64,000 nt of DNA from Deroplatys truncata (GCA_030765065.1 CM060978.1:220119498-220183497), one strand, 5' to 3'. Positions 22,551-34,648 are shown, numbered from the stretch's first letter. Program-made: numbers and translations. The notes: generated from the sequence alone by a model not told the origin.

Positions 22551-22650
22551 TCTGTAGAATAGGAGAAATTGTGGAAAAAATGGGCTTTGATTTGACCGAG
22601 GAAGAAGACGCCAAAGTCAAGAGGGACTTTTTATTTAACTCCTGCATTAA
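22551..22650 (+). other. Candidate internal exon, unidentified
   Basis: A polypyrimidine-like acceptor (ACATTTCTGTAG) precedes an open stretch reading IGEIVEKMGFDLTEEEDAK and VKRDFLFNSCIK, with a weak donor-like AAG/GTTCTG at its end. The frame is open from 22532 to 22726. The charged, low-repeat sequence looks more like coding DNA than the neighbourhood, and it does not belong to any repeat seen here. I do not recognise the protein. Confidence 0.25.
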
Positions 22651-22807
22651 GGTTCTGCCTTTACAACTTAAATATTTATTTCTCTATCAACATTATCAAA
22701 AACATATATATGTGGTTAAATATTAAAATATATAAAATGAAAATTTAGAAGAACCTGTAAACCGTAATATCGTTTTATAATTAGGTGATTGTTCTTTCAC
22801 AAAGTCG

Positions 22808-22945
22808 CGTGTAGGCTAAGGTTGGAAAGATAGAATCGAAGTGAAAAATTCAATGCCATAGCGGGATTTTAACCAAGGAACTTCAGCTTCCTTGCCGTTG
22901 CTCTAACCCAATGAGTTATTATGTCAACGCGCGGTTACGACATTA
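22808..22945 (-). repeat. SINE family D copy 1
   Basis: Minus strand: AACTCATTGGGTTAGAGCAA (box A region) and TTGGTTAAAATCCCGC (box B), then GGCATTGAATTTTTCACTTC and ATCTTTCCAACCTTA. A second copy lies 150 bases downstream in the same orientation. Confidence 0.65.
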
Positions 22946-23097
22946 CATTCCGCACCTGATTCGTATTTTTTCCACATAAACCACAAGGCGTTATTAAGTT
23001 CATTTTGACATAAGATACCCCAATGGAGATTTACAATCTCGTAAGTCCCGAAATGCACAGTAATTCAACTATTAGGACATTAAACTATTAAGAACTT

Positions 23098-23240
23098 TCC
23101 TAAGGTTGGAAAGATAGAAGCAGGTTGAAAAAGCCAATGCCATATCCGGATATGGACCACGGATCCTCGGCTTTCCAGGCCGTTATTCTAACCAAGTGAG
23201 CTGCCATGGCAACATGCCGGTACTGTTTGTCTTTCTGCTT
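23098..23240 (-). repeat. SINE family D copy 2
   Basis: Minus strand: AGCTCACTTGGTTAGAATAA, then CCGTGGTCCATATCCGG as a mutated box B, then GGCATTGGCTTTTTCAACCT and ATCTTTCCAACCTTAGG. Same layout as 22808-22945. Confidence 0.65.
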
Positions 23241-23288
23241 ATTAAAAATGAGAATTTCCTCTGCGTTAGTTTGACTGATAGAATTTAT

Positions 23289-24219
23289 ACTTTCTCTAGT
23301 AAGTAGGGGAAGTATTGTATTCAACCCAAAAATTCGATACCGAGATTTCACCGGAAATACGTGTTTTGAGAACCCCTGAATCCAAAAAGCATTTTTGGAA
23401 ACATGTCCGTGTGTGTCTGTCTGTCTGTGTGTGTGTGTCTGTGGACATCATAACTCAGAAACGAACAATCGGATAACACCAAACTTGGTATTTATGTTCA
23501 GTATCTTCCAGAGATGGGACACGAAGATTTTCAAGAAAATCCCCCACCCCATGTTACCCTTTACATGGAACATTTTTCGAAAATTTTAATTTTCTCAAAA
23601 ATGGCTCAAACGATTTTGATTAAAATATCACATGTTTAAGATATTTTCACGACAAATAAAATGTATATCTTGAATTTTCTGGAAATGTCTCCAAAAGTAT
23701 TATTCTGCATAACTGGTAAATCATAAAGGAGAGACAAAATTTTACTGCACAAAAAATGTAGATCGCGTTAAAATACACAATTTATGTCATATATATTTGT
23801 TTTGTTGAGTGAACTATTTTCGAGTTATTGCTTGTTATTCCCTTAAATTTTTCAATACTATTTTCTCAAATGGAAATTTTTTATTCATTTTTTGTCTTGG
23901 ATATGCAAAGAGTATTAATCTGTGTCAAAGAGAATGGTGCTGCGCATAGCAACCAGCTATTAAGGGATATGTCTATGCTTAAAAGCTACTGTATTTTTAT
24001 ATTGCCGTTGCAAATACAAAACAAGGGGAACATAGTAGGCCTTAAGCGATAGTCAAATATTTTTAGAACTGGTCGCTATGTGTAAAATGTAGTTTTCTTT
24101 GTATGTCAAAACATCGTTTCTGCAAATGTTTATCTCGATTAATATGAAATAGATGGAGAATAAGAGTAAAAATGGTTTGTAAAAGAGTAGAGAAAGTCAT
24201 GTGAGTGTAACACATCAGA
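23289..24219 (+). mobile_element. HINE copy, full length
   Basis: Starts ACTTTCTCTAGTAAGTAGGG and ends CACATCAGA before TTTTTT. The microsatellite at 23405-23445 mixes GTGT and CTGT units. Full hairpin end present. Confidence 0.85.
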
Positions 24220-24929
24220 TTTTTTAAAGTAGACAAGTATGTAGTTACTGGAGTAACAGTAGCGACTTGCATCATGAGTCATCTATTGGCACAACATGAT
24301 GAGCAGAGACCATCGCTTTGACCACTTTCCCGTGTATGGCCGGTGTGTTTCATGTAATGCCTGCTAACTTTTCTGTTCGTAGGACGATACAAAGAGTATT
24401 GCTGGATTAATTCCATTTTTAATATAATTACTGTACTTTTAATTATTTTACTTCGATAATTTGGGGATTATGTTACTCTAACGTTCCACATTTTTAAGTA
24501 CTAAGCTCTACCATTTTAAGTGATATACACTTAACATTGAGTAAAATTTTATTGGCCTTTCTAAGACAATTGAACATATTAATTGTTTTCTTAACAATTA
24601 TGCGTCCTCTCGGTATTATGCGGAACAAATATCCGCAATATTATTGTTTTTAATTTGTTTGTTTGGTGAATAATGCTGAGTGTTGACAAGGAAGCCATTA
24701 CTCTCCTGCTCTCCAATATTTCTTGCTCAAGGAAGATGGGTGAAAGTGGCTGGGCTTTCTGAACAGATCTTCATCCATATCCTCTTGAAGAGCACACCGT
24801 AGGTAAACTGATAATTGAAAGTATTCTAATTTTACTGAAATGTTTAGCTAATACTCAGAAAGTGTATTTTTTGAGCAAACAATCAATTTTAATTGGAAAA
24901 ATTCCTAATTACATCAACAAGTAAAGGTA
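24220..24929. other. Unassigned spacer
   Basis: About 700 bases, AT-rich, no feature recognised. Confidence 0.4.
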
Positions 24930-26361
24930 GGGTAAATTAGAATGTCAGTGGCGTTTGTTGCAAGATTGTAGTGCAGATAATTTACGAGAAATCTTATTTT
25001 GAAACTTTCACGCACCGACATTTGTACAACCTGCGGTAGCACAAACTAAAGAAAAAAAAAAGGGAATTACAATACTTCTGTGGATTCTTACAAATAAAGA
25101 GAATATAGACCTTCAAAGGTTGTGTTCAAAACGACCACCGGCAGCTTCAATACACGCTTCCAGTCTGCTATGGAAAGACTGCTGCACACGTTCTAGCATT
25201 TCAGAGGAAATTTCAGAGCAGGCAACAGTAATAGTCTAGTGTAGTTAGTACATCCTTGTAGACAGTGACTTTCAGACTTCCCCACAGAAAAAAGGCTAAA
25301 GGGGTCAGATCCGGTGAACGGGCCGGCCAAGGTACAGGTCCCCTTCTTCCAATCCAACGATTTGGAAACAATCCGTTAAGACAAGCTGTAGTACTTCGTG
25401 CACTATGGACTGGACAGCATCGTGTTGGTGCCACAGGTTCCTCATATTCTGCAAAGGAAGGTGTTCTAGCATCTGTGGCGTATGGTATGTCAGGAGGCTG
25501 CGCTACTTGTACGAGTTGACTGTTCCTTCTATGAACAAAGGGCCTATGAGCTGATGGTTCACTATCCCACACTACACGTTTAAACTCCATGCACGCTAAC
25601 GCTCCACCTTACGAAGCCAACGAGGATTGTGAACAGACCAATAGTGCATTTTTCTGCGGTTTACCTGATTAGTAAATGTTGCCTCATCACTAAACAAGAT
25701 ACATGATGAATCTGTAGTATCATATCTTAATGTCCATGTACAAAAGTTAAAAGATTCCCAAAATCATTTCCATGCAGCTCTTGATGGAGAGAGATGTGAT
25801 AGGGATGAAACCTATATGTTGCATAGTACATTTGCTTGACATATGCCACTTCCACGTGCGATTGTGCGGGAACTGATTTGCGGATCTACTGCAACGGCAG
25901 CCAAAACATTGATTTCTGCCTCTTCTCCAGTTACTTGTTTGTTTCTGTTACGTTTTCTAGGTGTTATAGCACCACTTTCACGTAATTGGTTGAAGAGGTT
26001 GATAAATAATTGCCGAGATGATTGACGTCTATTGGGATACGTTTCCGCATACACCATACAGGAACGAACTGCACTCTTCCTACACTCTCCATACACCATG
26101 AGCATGTCGGCTTTTTCTGCATTAGTAAACCCCATTTTCCACTCACGACTACTGCTTGAACTGTCACAAACTAACTGGCCAGAAAGTCACAATGCAATCA
26201 TTGAACAGAAAACACAATACAAACAAACATAACAACATAACTAGCAACTGAGCAGGTTGAAGACAAACAATTGTCGAGGGGGAATATTTCAAAATAAGAT
26301 TTCTCGTATACCACTTGCACTGGAATCCTGCAACAAAGACCATTGACATTCTAATTTACTC
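24930..26361 (-). mobile_element. Tc1/mariner-superfamily element with long (about 75 bp) inverted repeats
   Basis: Left end 24930-25004 and right end 26287-26361 are inverse copies: both read GTAAATTAGAATGTCA near the tip and TACGAGAAATCTTATTTTGA inside. TA lies outside each end (24928-24929, 26362-26363). The gene is on the minus strand. Inverted repeats of this length distinguish it from the mariner, Tc1 and DD41D elements of this window (about 30 bases). Confidence 0.82.
25213..26135 (-). pseudogene. Transposase with DUF4817-type N-terminus, broken
   Basis: The N-terminal frame (from 26135) reads MGFTNAEKADMLMVYGECRK and NRRQSSRQLFINLFNQLRES, the helix-turn-helix order I associate with the DUF4817 type found in arthropod Tc1/mariner-like transposases. 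Further on, FSDEATFTNQVNRRKMHYW (about 25690) carries the first catalytic D, and HQHDAVQ (about 25425) the second in another frame. The C-terminal NRWIGRRGPVPWPARSPDL is followed by TPLAFFLWG, where A (25294-25296) replaces the expected third D. Stops and frame changes separate these blocks. Confidence 0.75.
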
Positions 26362-27570
26362 TATCTTTATTCTTTTGGTGTAACTAGACATTATTCCGTT
26401 TAAAAAATTGTATGTTTGTTCAAAAAATACACTTTCTCAGTGTTATTAAAATTTGTTTATAGGCTAAATGTACGAGCCCATGACTACCAATCAATGCTGT
26501 GAAAACTGCATTAAACAGCATTTTCCATTTCCGAAATATTTGCGGTGCAAAGTTTAGGTGGTTCACCTATATATTCGTCCACAATAGCATGTATATTTAG
26601 TCAAGCACTTGTACTATTATGGCCGAGCTAGTATGGGCTCAGTAAAGTATGGCAGTGGTCTACTCCGACCAGAAGAGAAATGAGAAAGCAAGGGCCGAGG
26701 TGAATAACATGAGAAATGGAGCACGATTAAATACGATAGGGTAATGTCTCTCCGTTTTATTTTGGGGAAATTATTTCTAGCTCAAGCATTATGAATTTTT
26801 TCAAAGCTTTGGTAGTTCCGCGAGTAATTACCGAATTACCGTTAAAATCCTAAATTCTAAATTTTGATCTTGGAATAAGCGTAAGACGCAAAACTCCAGT
26901 ATCTCGACTAGAAATAGGATGGCTTAAATGTTATTTGTGTAAAGTATTTAAGTGAGAATGGATTAGTGGAAATGAAGTTAAATAAGCCACCTCGTTATGC
27001 CAAGATAGTTAACCAGCTAACACGAGAAAAGTTGAAAGGTGACTATTTATTAACTGATTGTAGCGTTGTTAGGCAAGCTTGAAATTGTGTGAAAATCCGT
27101 TCTTTGAATTTTTATATTTCATGTCTGCATTTAACTTTGGTGAGTGCTAGTATCTTTTAGAAATAGATTGTTACACAAAACTATTACAGCAAAAAGCAAT
27201 AAATTTTCACTTCTAGTGATAAACGTCGTTTTCCATATTTTTGTCGGCCTTTAAGTAAGTTTAATGGTTCCACTATAGAGTAATGAAGGTCTAAAGAAAA
27301 CAAACACAGCAGTGGTAGCATGAATTATTGCAAAGCTAATTGCCAGCAGCGTCACAAGTGCTAGCGCAGCTTAACATTCAAATAAGTAAAAAAGCTATCA
27401 CGTAACAGGTGCTATGTACCAGAGTAGAGCAATAACGTTACAGCTTGCAAGACGAAAACTTGAAGTGGCTACACTGGTGAAGAATAGCCTCAATAAGAGT
27501 TGCAAGGATTGGTATTCCAAACTGTTTCTAATTCTCCGATTTTCTCCCATTTAGTATTTTCAGCATTTTG
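26362..27570. other. Unassigned AT-rich region
   Basis: About 1.2 kb with no recognised repeat, RNA gene or coding block. Confidence 0.45.
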
Positions 27571-27587
27571 ACTTCCTCTACTACATA

Positions 27588-28827
27588 CACTATGTGATCA
27601 AAAGTATCCAGACACCCCCACAAACATACGTTTTTCATCTTAGGTGCATTGTGCTGCGACCTACTGCCTGGTACTCATTATCCGCGACCTCAGTAGTCAT
27701 TAGACATCGTGAAAAAGCAGAATGGGACGCTCGTGGAACTCACGGACTTCGAACGTGGTGAAATGATTAGGTGTCACTTGCGTCAGAAGTCTGTACGCGA
27801 GATTTCCACACTCCTAAACATCCCTAGGTCCACTGTTTCTGATGTGATAGTGAAGTGAAAACGTGAAGGGGGCAGCACAAAAGCGTACAGGCCGACCTCG
27901 TCTGTTGGCTGACAGAGACCGTCGACATTTGAAGAGGATCGTAAATAGTAATAGACAGACGTCTATCCAGACCATCACACAGGAATTCCAAACTGCATCA
28001 TGATCTACTCCAAGTACTAGGACAGTTAGGCGTGAGGTGAGAAACCTTGGATTCCATGGTCGAGGGGCTGCTCATAAGCCACATATCACGCAGGAAAATG
28101 CCAAACGACGCCTCGCTTGGTGTAAGGAGCGTCAACACTACACGATTGAACAGAGGCAAAACGTTGTGTGGAGTGACGAATCACGGTACACAACGTGGCG
28201 ATCCGATGGCAGGGTGTGGTTATGGCGAATTCTCGGTGAACGTCATCTGCCAGCATGTGTAGTGCTAACAGTGAAATTCAGAGGTGGTGGTGTTATGGTC
28301 TGGTCGTGTTTTCCTGGAGGGGGCTTGCACCCCTTGTTGTTTTGCGTGGCACGATCACAGCGCAGACCTACATTGATATTTTAAGCACCTGCTTGCTTCC
28401 CACTGTTGAAGAGCAATTCGGGGATGGCGATTGCAACTTTCAACACGATCGAGCACCTGTTCATACTGCACGGGCTGTGGTGGAGTGGTTACACGACAAT
28501 AACATTCCTGTAATGGACTGGCTTGCACAGAGTCGTGACTTGAATCCTATAGAACACCTTTGGGATGTTTTGGAACGCCGACTTCGTGCCAGGCCTCACC
28601 GACCTATATCGATACCTCTCCTCAGTTCCTCACTCCGTGAAGAATGGGCTGCCATTCCCCAAGAAACCTTCCAGCACCTGATTGAAAGTATGCCTGAGAG
28701 AGTGAACGCGGTCATCAAGGCTAAGGGTGGACCAACACCATATTGAATTCCAGCATTACCGATGGAGGGACCACGAACTTGTACGTCATTTTCAGCCAGG
28801 TGTCCGGATACTTTTGATCACGTAGTG
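27588..28827 (+). mobile_element. Tc1-like element 2 (1240 bp)
   Basis: Inverted repeats CACTATGTGATCAAAAGTAT and the inverse of CACTACGTGATCAAAAGTAT, flanked by TA at 27586-27587 and 28828-28829. It is the longer of the two Tc1 copies and carries the complete catalytic region. Its target is a HINE copy. Confidence 0.92.
27724..28746 (+). pseudogene. Tc1 transposase (DD34E), broken
   Basis: The N-terminal region reads GTLVELTDFERGEMIRC and EISTLLNIPRSTVSDVIVK (helix-turn-helix), then hits a stop near 27858 and further frame changes. From 28037 it is open: RNLGFHGRGAAHKPHITQE, then VVWSDESRYTTWRSDGRVW. A shift near 28270 leads to the last frame, with NFQHDRAPVHTARAVVEW and DLNPIEHLWDVLERRLRA, stop at 28744-28746. 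The D of QHDRAP and the E of NPIEHLW are 34 residues apart, diagnostic of Tc1. All three catalytic residues survive. Confidence 0.88.
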
Positions 28828-28960
28828 TAGGTATAGTAAGAAGGAGAAGTATTGTATTCCATCCAAAACTCTAGATGTCGAGATTTCACTGAAAATATAC
28901 ATTTTGAGACTCTGAACCCCCAAAAAAACAGTTTTAGAAAAATATCTCGAGGACTACAAT

Positions 28961-29090
28961 ATGATCCCATTAACCAATTTATTCAGGGTCAACAGACATC
29001 TGAGTCCGGGCGCCTCATATGCATGGAAACAATTAGGATGAGCGGACAAGGCCATCTAGTACCATTACAATACTGAATGTCCCTTATATC
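28961..29090. other. Short spacer
   Basis: No feature recognised between the truncated HINE and the transposase remnant. Confidence 0.35.
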
Positions 29091-29567
29091 GTTTAACTTT
29101 TAAATATGATGTTGTAAACGTTCTCCTTGTGCTCAAAGACAGCATTGCAACGCCTTAGCAGATTATGATTCACATAATGTAGCTCTTCTTGGGAAATGTT
29201 GGTTATTTCTTCCCTACACCGTTTTGTAGTTCTTCTAATGTTTGAGGATTTTGACTACACATTTTGTCTTTTAAGTGCCCCCCAAGTATAAAATTGCAGG
29301 GTCTGGGGATCGAGCAGGCCACACCCCTATCGGCAAAGACGTCAGAAGTTGTATCCAAAGAAGTCCGAGCTGTAATGAGCTTTAGCCCCGTCTTGTTGTA
29401 ATACGCCGTACGTTCTCTCATCTGTCAATTGAGGGAAAATCTGCTCCAAAATTAAGGCTTGGTACCGTGAAGTATTAACTGTTTCATGAAAGAAAATAGG
29501 GCCAATTACTCTAGCCCCACAGCACACCGAACACCAACCTTAGGGTCATGTAGTGGACTTCGATGTA
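29091..29567 (-). pseudogene. IS630/Tc1-type transposase C-terminal remnant
   Basis: Minus-strand blocks in order: LHDPKVGVRCAVG (about 29550), ARVIGPIFFHETVNTSRYQA, FPQLTDERTYGVLQQDGAKA with the second catalytic D in LQQDGAKAH, a degraded PRPCNFILGGHLKDKM (an expected D is N), and EELHYVNHNLLRRCNAVF near the end. Several frame changes. It is a different lineage from the Tc1, mariner and DD41D copies. No inverted repeats could be assigned. Confidence 0.65.
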
Positions 29568-29774
29568 TGAGTGTGAGACAAGCGGCGCAATAGCGGGGCC
29601 TGGAGCTCGGAAGAGAAGCGGAGCACGACTGCGACCTGTGCCACTAACAGCGTTGCCGCTTTATCTGATGGCACCGTATTTTGGATCTATAATTGTAATT
29701 GTAATCCTTATAACAGTGAAAAGTAAGATTGCAATTAAGTTACTTCAAGCTACGATTTTTGTTAGATAAAATAT
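29568..29774. other. Unassigned, partly GC-rich
   Basis: The segment 29575-29650 is GC-rich (CAATAGCGGGGCCTGGAGCT); it might be an eroded transposon end, but this was not provable. Confidence 0.3.
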
Positions 29775-30508
29775 TTCATGAATATTAGTCCTTAGAAGAA
29801 TTAAGAATCGGAGGGTAGATGATGCAATAACCTGAGTTAAGAAATAGTGTGTGTGTGTGAACCGCAAAACTAAAAGGAAAAACAGAAAAGGAAAAGTGGA
29901 TAAATACAAAATTTCGTATTTTTAAGTTCAGCTCTTCCAAAGCTGCGACAACCTTTACATCGAACATTTTTAGAAAATTTTGATTTTCTACAACATGAAT
30001 CTGATGATTTTGATTAAAATACCCTACCTTAAAGATGTTTAAATGACAAATAATATGCATATCTTGGATTTTATAGCAATAGTCTTCGAAGCCCTTTTCA
30101 TTTGGAAGGAATTTTGTATAATCTTGTATAACAGGTAAACGTTAAGCGATAAACGAAAGCATATTACATCAAAAATGTATATCTCTTAAAACACACAATT
30201 TATTTAAAACAATTCTTTTGTGTCATATGCTATTTCTGAGATATCCATAGTTCGAAATGTTCATTACTTGGTCATTCTTTTTAAAGTCCTGTCAACATTC
30301 AGTCCAGCATATAGCTTCCAGTCCCTAAACATTTGACTATCGCTGTTCTCTTTGTATCTAGAATTAAATGTGTAATGTGGCTATTTCTGCAAAGCTTTTT
30401 TGGATTAGAATGAAGTAGATAGAAAAATAGGTCTTAGTAAGAATAATTTGTATACACAGTAATGAACTATAGAGGGTGGAGAAAGTCATGTGACTATATC
30501 GCATGAGA
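29775..30508 (+). mobile_element. HINE-b copy, 5' truncated
   Basis: Aligns with the family from the microsatellite (GTGTGTGTGTG at 29849) to the end. The hairpin end reads CATGTGACTATATCGCATG: the stem is kept with a T-G wobble pair instead of a Watson-Crick pair. Confidence 0.7.
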
Positions 30509-31270
30509 TTTTTATTCATACAAACACCTTTCTGTACAAAATCAATTGTAATCAGATTGGCAGAGGCAAAACCAATGTTTTGGAAGTAACTTATTAAAAA
30601 GTAGAAACATTTAAGAACTTAAAATCAAAATTTCGTATCTTGCCTGTCGTAAAGTAATTAGTAATTTCATATTAATTTCTATACACACTTGCTCAAAAGA
30701 AAAATATTATGCTTATTGTTAAAATCTTTTATTTGGAGCTTTACCAAGCTCCTGTTTGCATATTATCTTGAGCACAGGTGGTTGTAGAAACTTGAAAGGT
30801 TGCACGTATCTTAGATAATACATATTATATGTGTAAAGTAGAAAAAAAAATAAAGTTGAACAGAAAATATACCATTTCGATTTTCCATCTACTCTTTTCT
30901 TGAATATGTTTATCAATTTGTTTATGGATAAATTAAGGAATTTGCATTTGAATATCCAAATATTATCTCCAATATTTATATATTCTGCGAAAAACGTTTT
31001 CCTGTGTATTTCCGCATTGGGACTCAATAATGGAAAAATATATGTTTGGTCTGATGTACAGGAAGTCACATGCAATTAACTTCTCTCTGGGTGTGTATTC
31101 AATCGTGGATTGAACGATATGATATTCTTTAAAAATATCAAAATGAAATCTGTCTACAATCAATAGTCTTTTTTGTTTTGTTTTTTGTTTCCTTCTTTTT
31201 TTCTAAAGGAACATTGTCCACTGTAACTCTGACTTCTTCAATTGTTGCCTTTTTCTGCTTTCCCTTTATT
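30509..31270. other. Unassigned AT-rich spacer
   Basis: No repeat or coding block recognised. Frames here are low-complexity. Confidence 0.4.
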
Positions 31271-32109
31271 ATCTTCTCCACTACATATAGTAAGTAGGGG
31301 AAGTATTTTATTCCACCCAAAATTTCGATAAGGAGATTTCACGGAAATATATGTTTTGAGACCCCCTGAATCCAAAAAAAGTATTTTTGGAAACATGTCC
31401 GTGTGTGTGTCCGTGGACAGCATAACTCAGAAACGAACAGTCGGATAAACACCAAACCTGGTACTTAGGTTCAGTATCTTCCAGAAATTCGACACCAAAG
31501 TTTTCAAGAAAATACCCCCACCCCAGATTACCCTTTACATTGTACATTTTTAGAAGATTTTAATTTTCTCAAAAATGGCTCTAACGATTTTGTTTAAAAT
31601 ACCATAAGTTTAAGATATTTTTATGGCAAATGAATTTTATATCTCGAATTTTCTGGGAATATCTCCAAAAGTGTTCTTCATTGTGAACGACTTTCGCATA
31701 ACTGGTAAACCATAAGGGATAGACAAAATTTTAGTACCAAAAATGTAGATCGCGTTAAAATACACAATTTATGTCATATACATTTTATGTTGTCGAGTGA
31801 ACCATTTTGGAGATATTGCTTGTTATTCCCTTAAATTTTCCAATACTTATAGTTTTTTTCAAATGGGAATTCGTTATTCATTTTTTTGTCCTGGTAATGC
31901 AAAAAGAATGGAATACTCCACATAACAACCAGCTCTTAAAATATTTGACCATCGCTTAAAGCCTACCAATTCCCCTTGCATCTACAAGAAAATTAGCAAT
32001 AAGATTAACATCTCGATATCTCGATTAACACGAAGCATATGGAGAACAAGCGTTTGTAAAAATTGTTTGTACAAGAGTAGAGAAAGTCATGTGAGTGTAA
32101 GACATCAGA
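31271..32109 (+). mobile_element. HINE copy, full length
   Basis: 5' tip mutated (ATCTTCTCCACTACATATAG), remainder well preserved, ends GACATCAGA before a T-run. Short GT tract at 31400-31415. Confidence 0.85.
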
Positions 32110-32139
32110 TTTTTCCGCAAATGAGTCATTCTATGTTTT

Positions 32140-32440
32140 CCATTATCTCGTTTCTTCCTCTATACCGCGTCCCAGGTGTCCTTCAGCAAGAAGTTTCTTC
32201 TCGTGCAAAGTCACTGTCAGCTCCCTCCTTTCTCGTTTTGCTGGCCAGTTTTACCATATCATTATAAAACGGCGTGGCTTACTTTGTCCGCTTCACAGAT
32301 TCCATCCTCCTTTATAGACACATTTTAGAAGCTTCCATTGTTTTTCATCGCAGCGTTAAGGTTTTCACACTATATGGTGCCACATTCCGCTTCGATAATC
32401 TCTTCCTTATTTATTCATTTCTTAAAGAGTTCACAGAAAC
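32140..32440 (-). pseudogene. Possible non-LTR reverse transcriptase C-terminal remnant
   Basis: On the minus strand, pieces in different frames (LNAAMKNNGS, then MEASKMCL, then RRMESVKRTK) resemble the region after the RT domain of many insect LINEs, where a segment like 'ETWTLN' precedes 'EAFEMWCYRRML'. Stops are frequent. Family not determinable. Confidence 0.3.
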
Positions 32441-33416
32441 TGCCCGCTTTTTTATCAGACACATCCTTAGTTATATGTGTGACTATGGACGGATTCGATT
32501 CAACAAATAACCTGTCAAGCAACGAATATTTTAATTTTCTTGTTTACATTATTTGTGCAATCAACCTTTACGCGCTCTTCGGTGTTTACCTTACACGTTT
32601 CAAACATGAAAATCACATAGAGCAATTAATGAAGTAATGTGTTTTTTTTATAAATTCGCCTGAAAAGCTTGCTGAAGTGTGTATAACCCATAGGTGCACC
32701 GAACTGTTTAATTCTCTTTGAAGGTTCTATAGAATGGTAGAACAATGCATTCCCTTTTTTCTGACCACAGTGCATTTTCAGATTCTTTGATTCCTCTGAA
32801 ATCAAGGCATTCATCACTTTTTTTTAAATCTGAAGAGTGTACTTACGGTAGAGTGTACTTCTTTTGAAATATAACTTAAAATTTGGATATAGTATGCTGC
32901 ACTGTTACCTAAAAATTTTATAACTTTTTCTAGCGTTTGAAAAATTAATACGCTCAGTAATTTTGCATCAACCTATGTATATGTATACTGTGATATAGAA
33001 AAGAAATTAATATAAAACATCCATACGAATTTCTCTACCCGGTTACAGAGTCAATATATCCCTAAACGTGAGCCAGTTTTACGTACATATTTTCAGATTA
33101 AAAAATACGGACTTAGTGACATATAATGTGTGGAAAAGACATTTACCTGTTCATACAAGTCTTAGTGATGAACAAGACAAAGGGAAATAAGAATAGCAAC
33201 TTTTGAATCATTCAGATGACCAGGGAAAATATGAAAATATAACAAGAAATATTTTTAGAAATGCCTAACGCTAAAATGAAGACAGAACTACGCATTTGAA
33301 TAAACTCTACTTGCTTTTGTTTGTCAATCTCTTACGGTTCATCATTCAATAAGAATGAAGAAGACCACAGCTCGCAATTAATTCAGTACATATCTTGAAG
33401 TGCAATATCTTAAAAA
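32441..33416. other. Unassigned spacer
   Basis: Nearly 1 kb of AT-rich sequence with nothing recognised. Confidence 0.4.
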
Positions 33417-34328
33417 TCTGATGTGTTACACTCACATGACTTTCTCTACTCTTGTACAAACTATTTTTACAAACGCTTTTCTCCATCTACTTCATGTTAA
33501 TCGAGATAAACATTTGCAGACTCTATCTTATTGCTAAGTTTCTTGTAGATGTAAGGGGAAAATATATTTACAAGGGCAATATAGAAAAGCAGTAGCCTTT
33601 GAGCACATACATATCTCTTAATAGCTGGTTGCCAGGTGCAGCACCATTCCCTTTGCCACAGATTATAACTCTTTGCATATCCAAGACAAAAAAATGAATA
33701 ACGAATTCCCATTTGAGAAAATAAGTATTGAAAAATTTAAGGGAATAACAAGTAATATCTCGAAAATGGTTCACTCAACAAAAAAACTGTATATGACATA
33801 AATTGTGTATTTTAACGCGATCTACATTTTTTGTGTAGTAAAAGTTTGTCTATCTTTTATGGTTTACCAGTTACGCAAAAGTCATTCACAATGAAGAATA
33901 CTTTTGGGGACATTCCCAGGAAATTAAAGATATACATTTTATTTGTCACAAAAATATCTTAAACATATGATATTTTAATCAAAATCGTTAGAGCCATTTT
34001 TGAAAAAATTAAAATTTTCGAAAAATCTTCCATGCAAAGGGTAATCTGCGGTGGGGGGATTTTCTTGAAAACCTTCGTGTCGCATCCCTGGAAGATACTG
34101 AACCTAAATACCAAGTTTGGTGTTTATCCGACTGTTCGTTTCTGAGTTATGCTGTTCACAGACAGACACGCACGCAGACACACACAGACACACACACGGA
34201 CATTTTTCCAAAAATGCTTTTTTTGGATTCAGGGGGCCTCAAAACATATATTTCCCTTAAAATCTCGGTATCGAATTTTTGGGTGGAATACAATAATTCC
34301 CCTACTTACTATACGTATTAGGGAAAGT
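33417..34328 (-). mobile_element. HINE copy, full length
   Basis: From TCTGATGTGTTACACTCACA to the inverse of ACTTTCCC, AAAAA on both sides. The CA microsatellite at 34165-34200 is interrupted by CG and GA steps. Confidence 0.85.
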
Positions 34329-34339
34329 AAAAATTAGAT

Positions 34340-34648
34340 GCTTAATCAATAATTAATTAGACATTTTGAGAAAATAAGTGACAACGAGAGCTTTTGCATG
34401 TAAAGGATAGTTTGAGACGGGGGATTTTTCAGTAAAATCATTGCGCTTGAAAATGTTGTGTATAAATATAAAGTATGGTATTTATTCATGTACGGATAAT
34501 GCTGTTGAAGCGCGCGCACACACAAACATTTTTGTAAAAATATTTTAAATTCAGAGGGCACCAAAACTGGTATTTCCAGTTAATTCTTGATATCAAAGTT
34601 TTGTGTGGAATACAATACTGCCTCTATCTACTACAAGTAAGAGCAAAC
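34340..34648 (-). mobile_element. HINE-b fragment
   Basis: Covers the microsatellite-side third (GCGCGCGCACACACAAAC at 34511) and the ACTTTCTC end in diverged form. It lies directly after the previous copy in the same orientation. Confidence 0.6.

Larger units (their letters stand above)
27571..28960 (+). mobile_element. HINE fragment split by Tc1
   Basis: Left piece ACTTCCTCTACTACA (27571-27585) and right piece from 28830 (GGTATAGTAAGAAGGAGAAG, then 'gtattgtattccatcc' and 'gagatttcactgaaaata') rebuild the 5' end of a HINE around the Tc1 target TA. The element is truncated near 28960. Confidence 0.75.

Noticed and set aside
29563..29769. GC-rich frame with basic and hydrophobic stretches
   Set aside because: Short, no homologue recognised, and likely part of an eroded transposon border.
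32274..32637. Plus-strand frames of 78 and 99 codons
   Set aside because: They overlap each other in different frames, have no recognised motif, and the region reads better as a decayed LINE on the minus strand.
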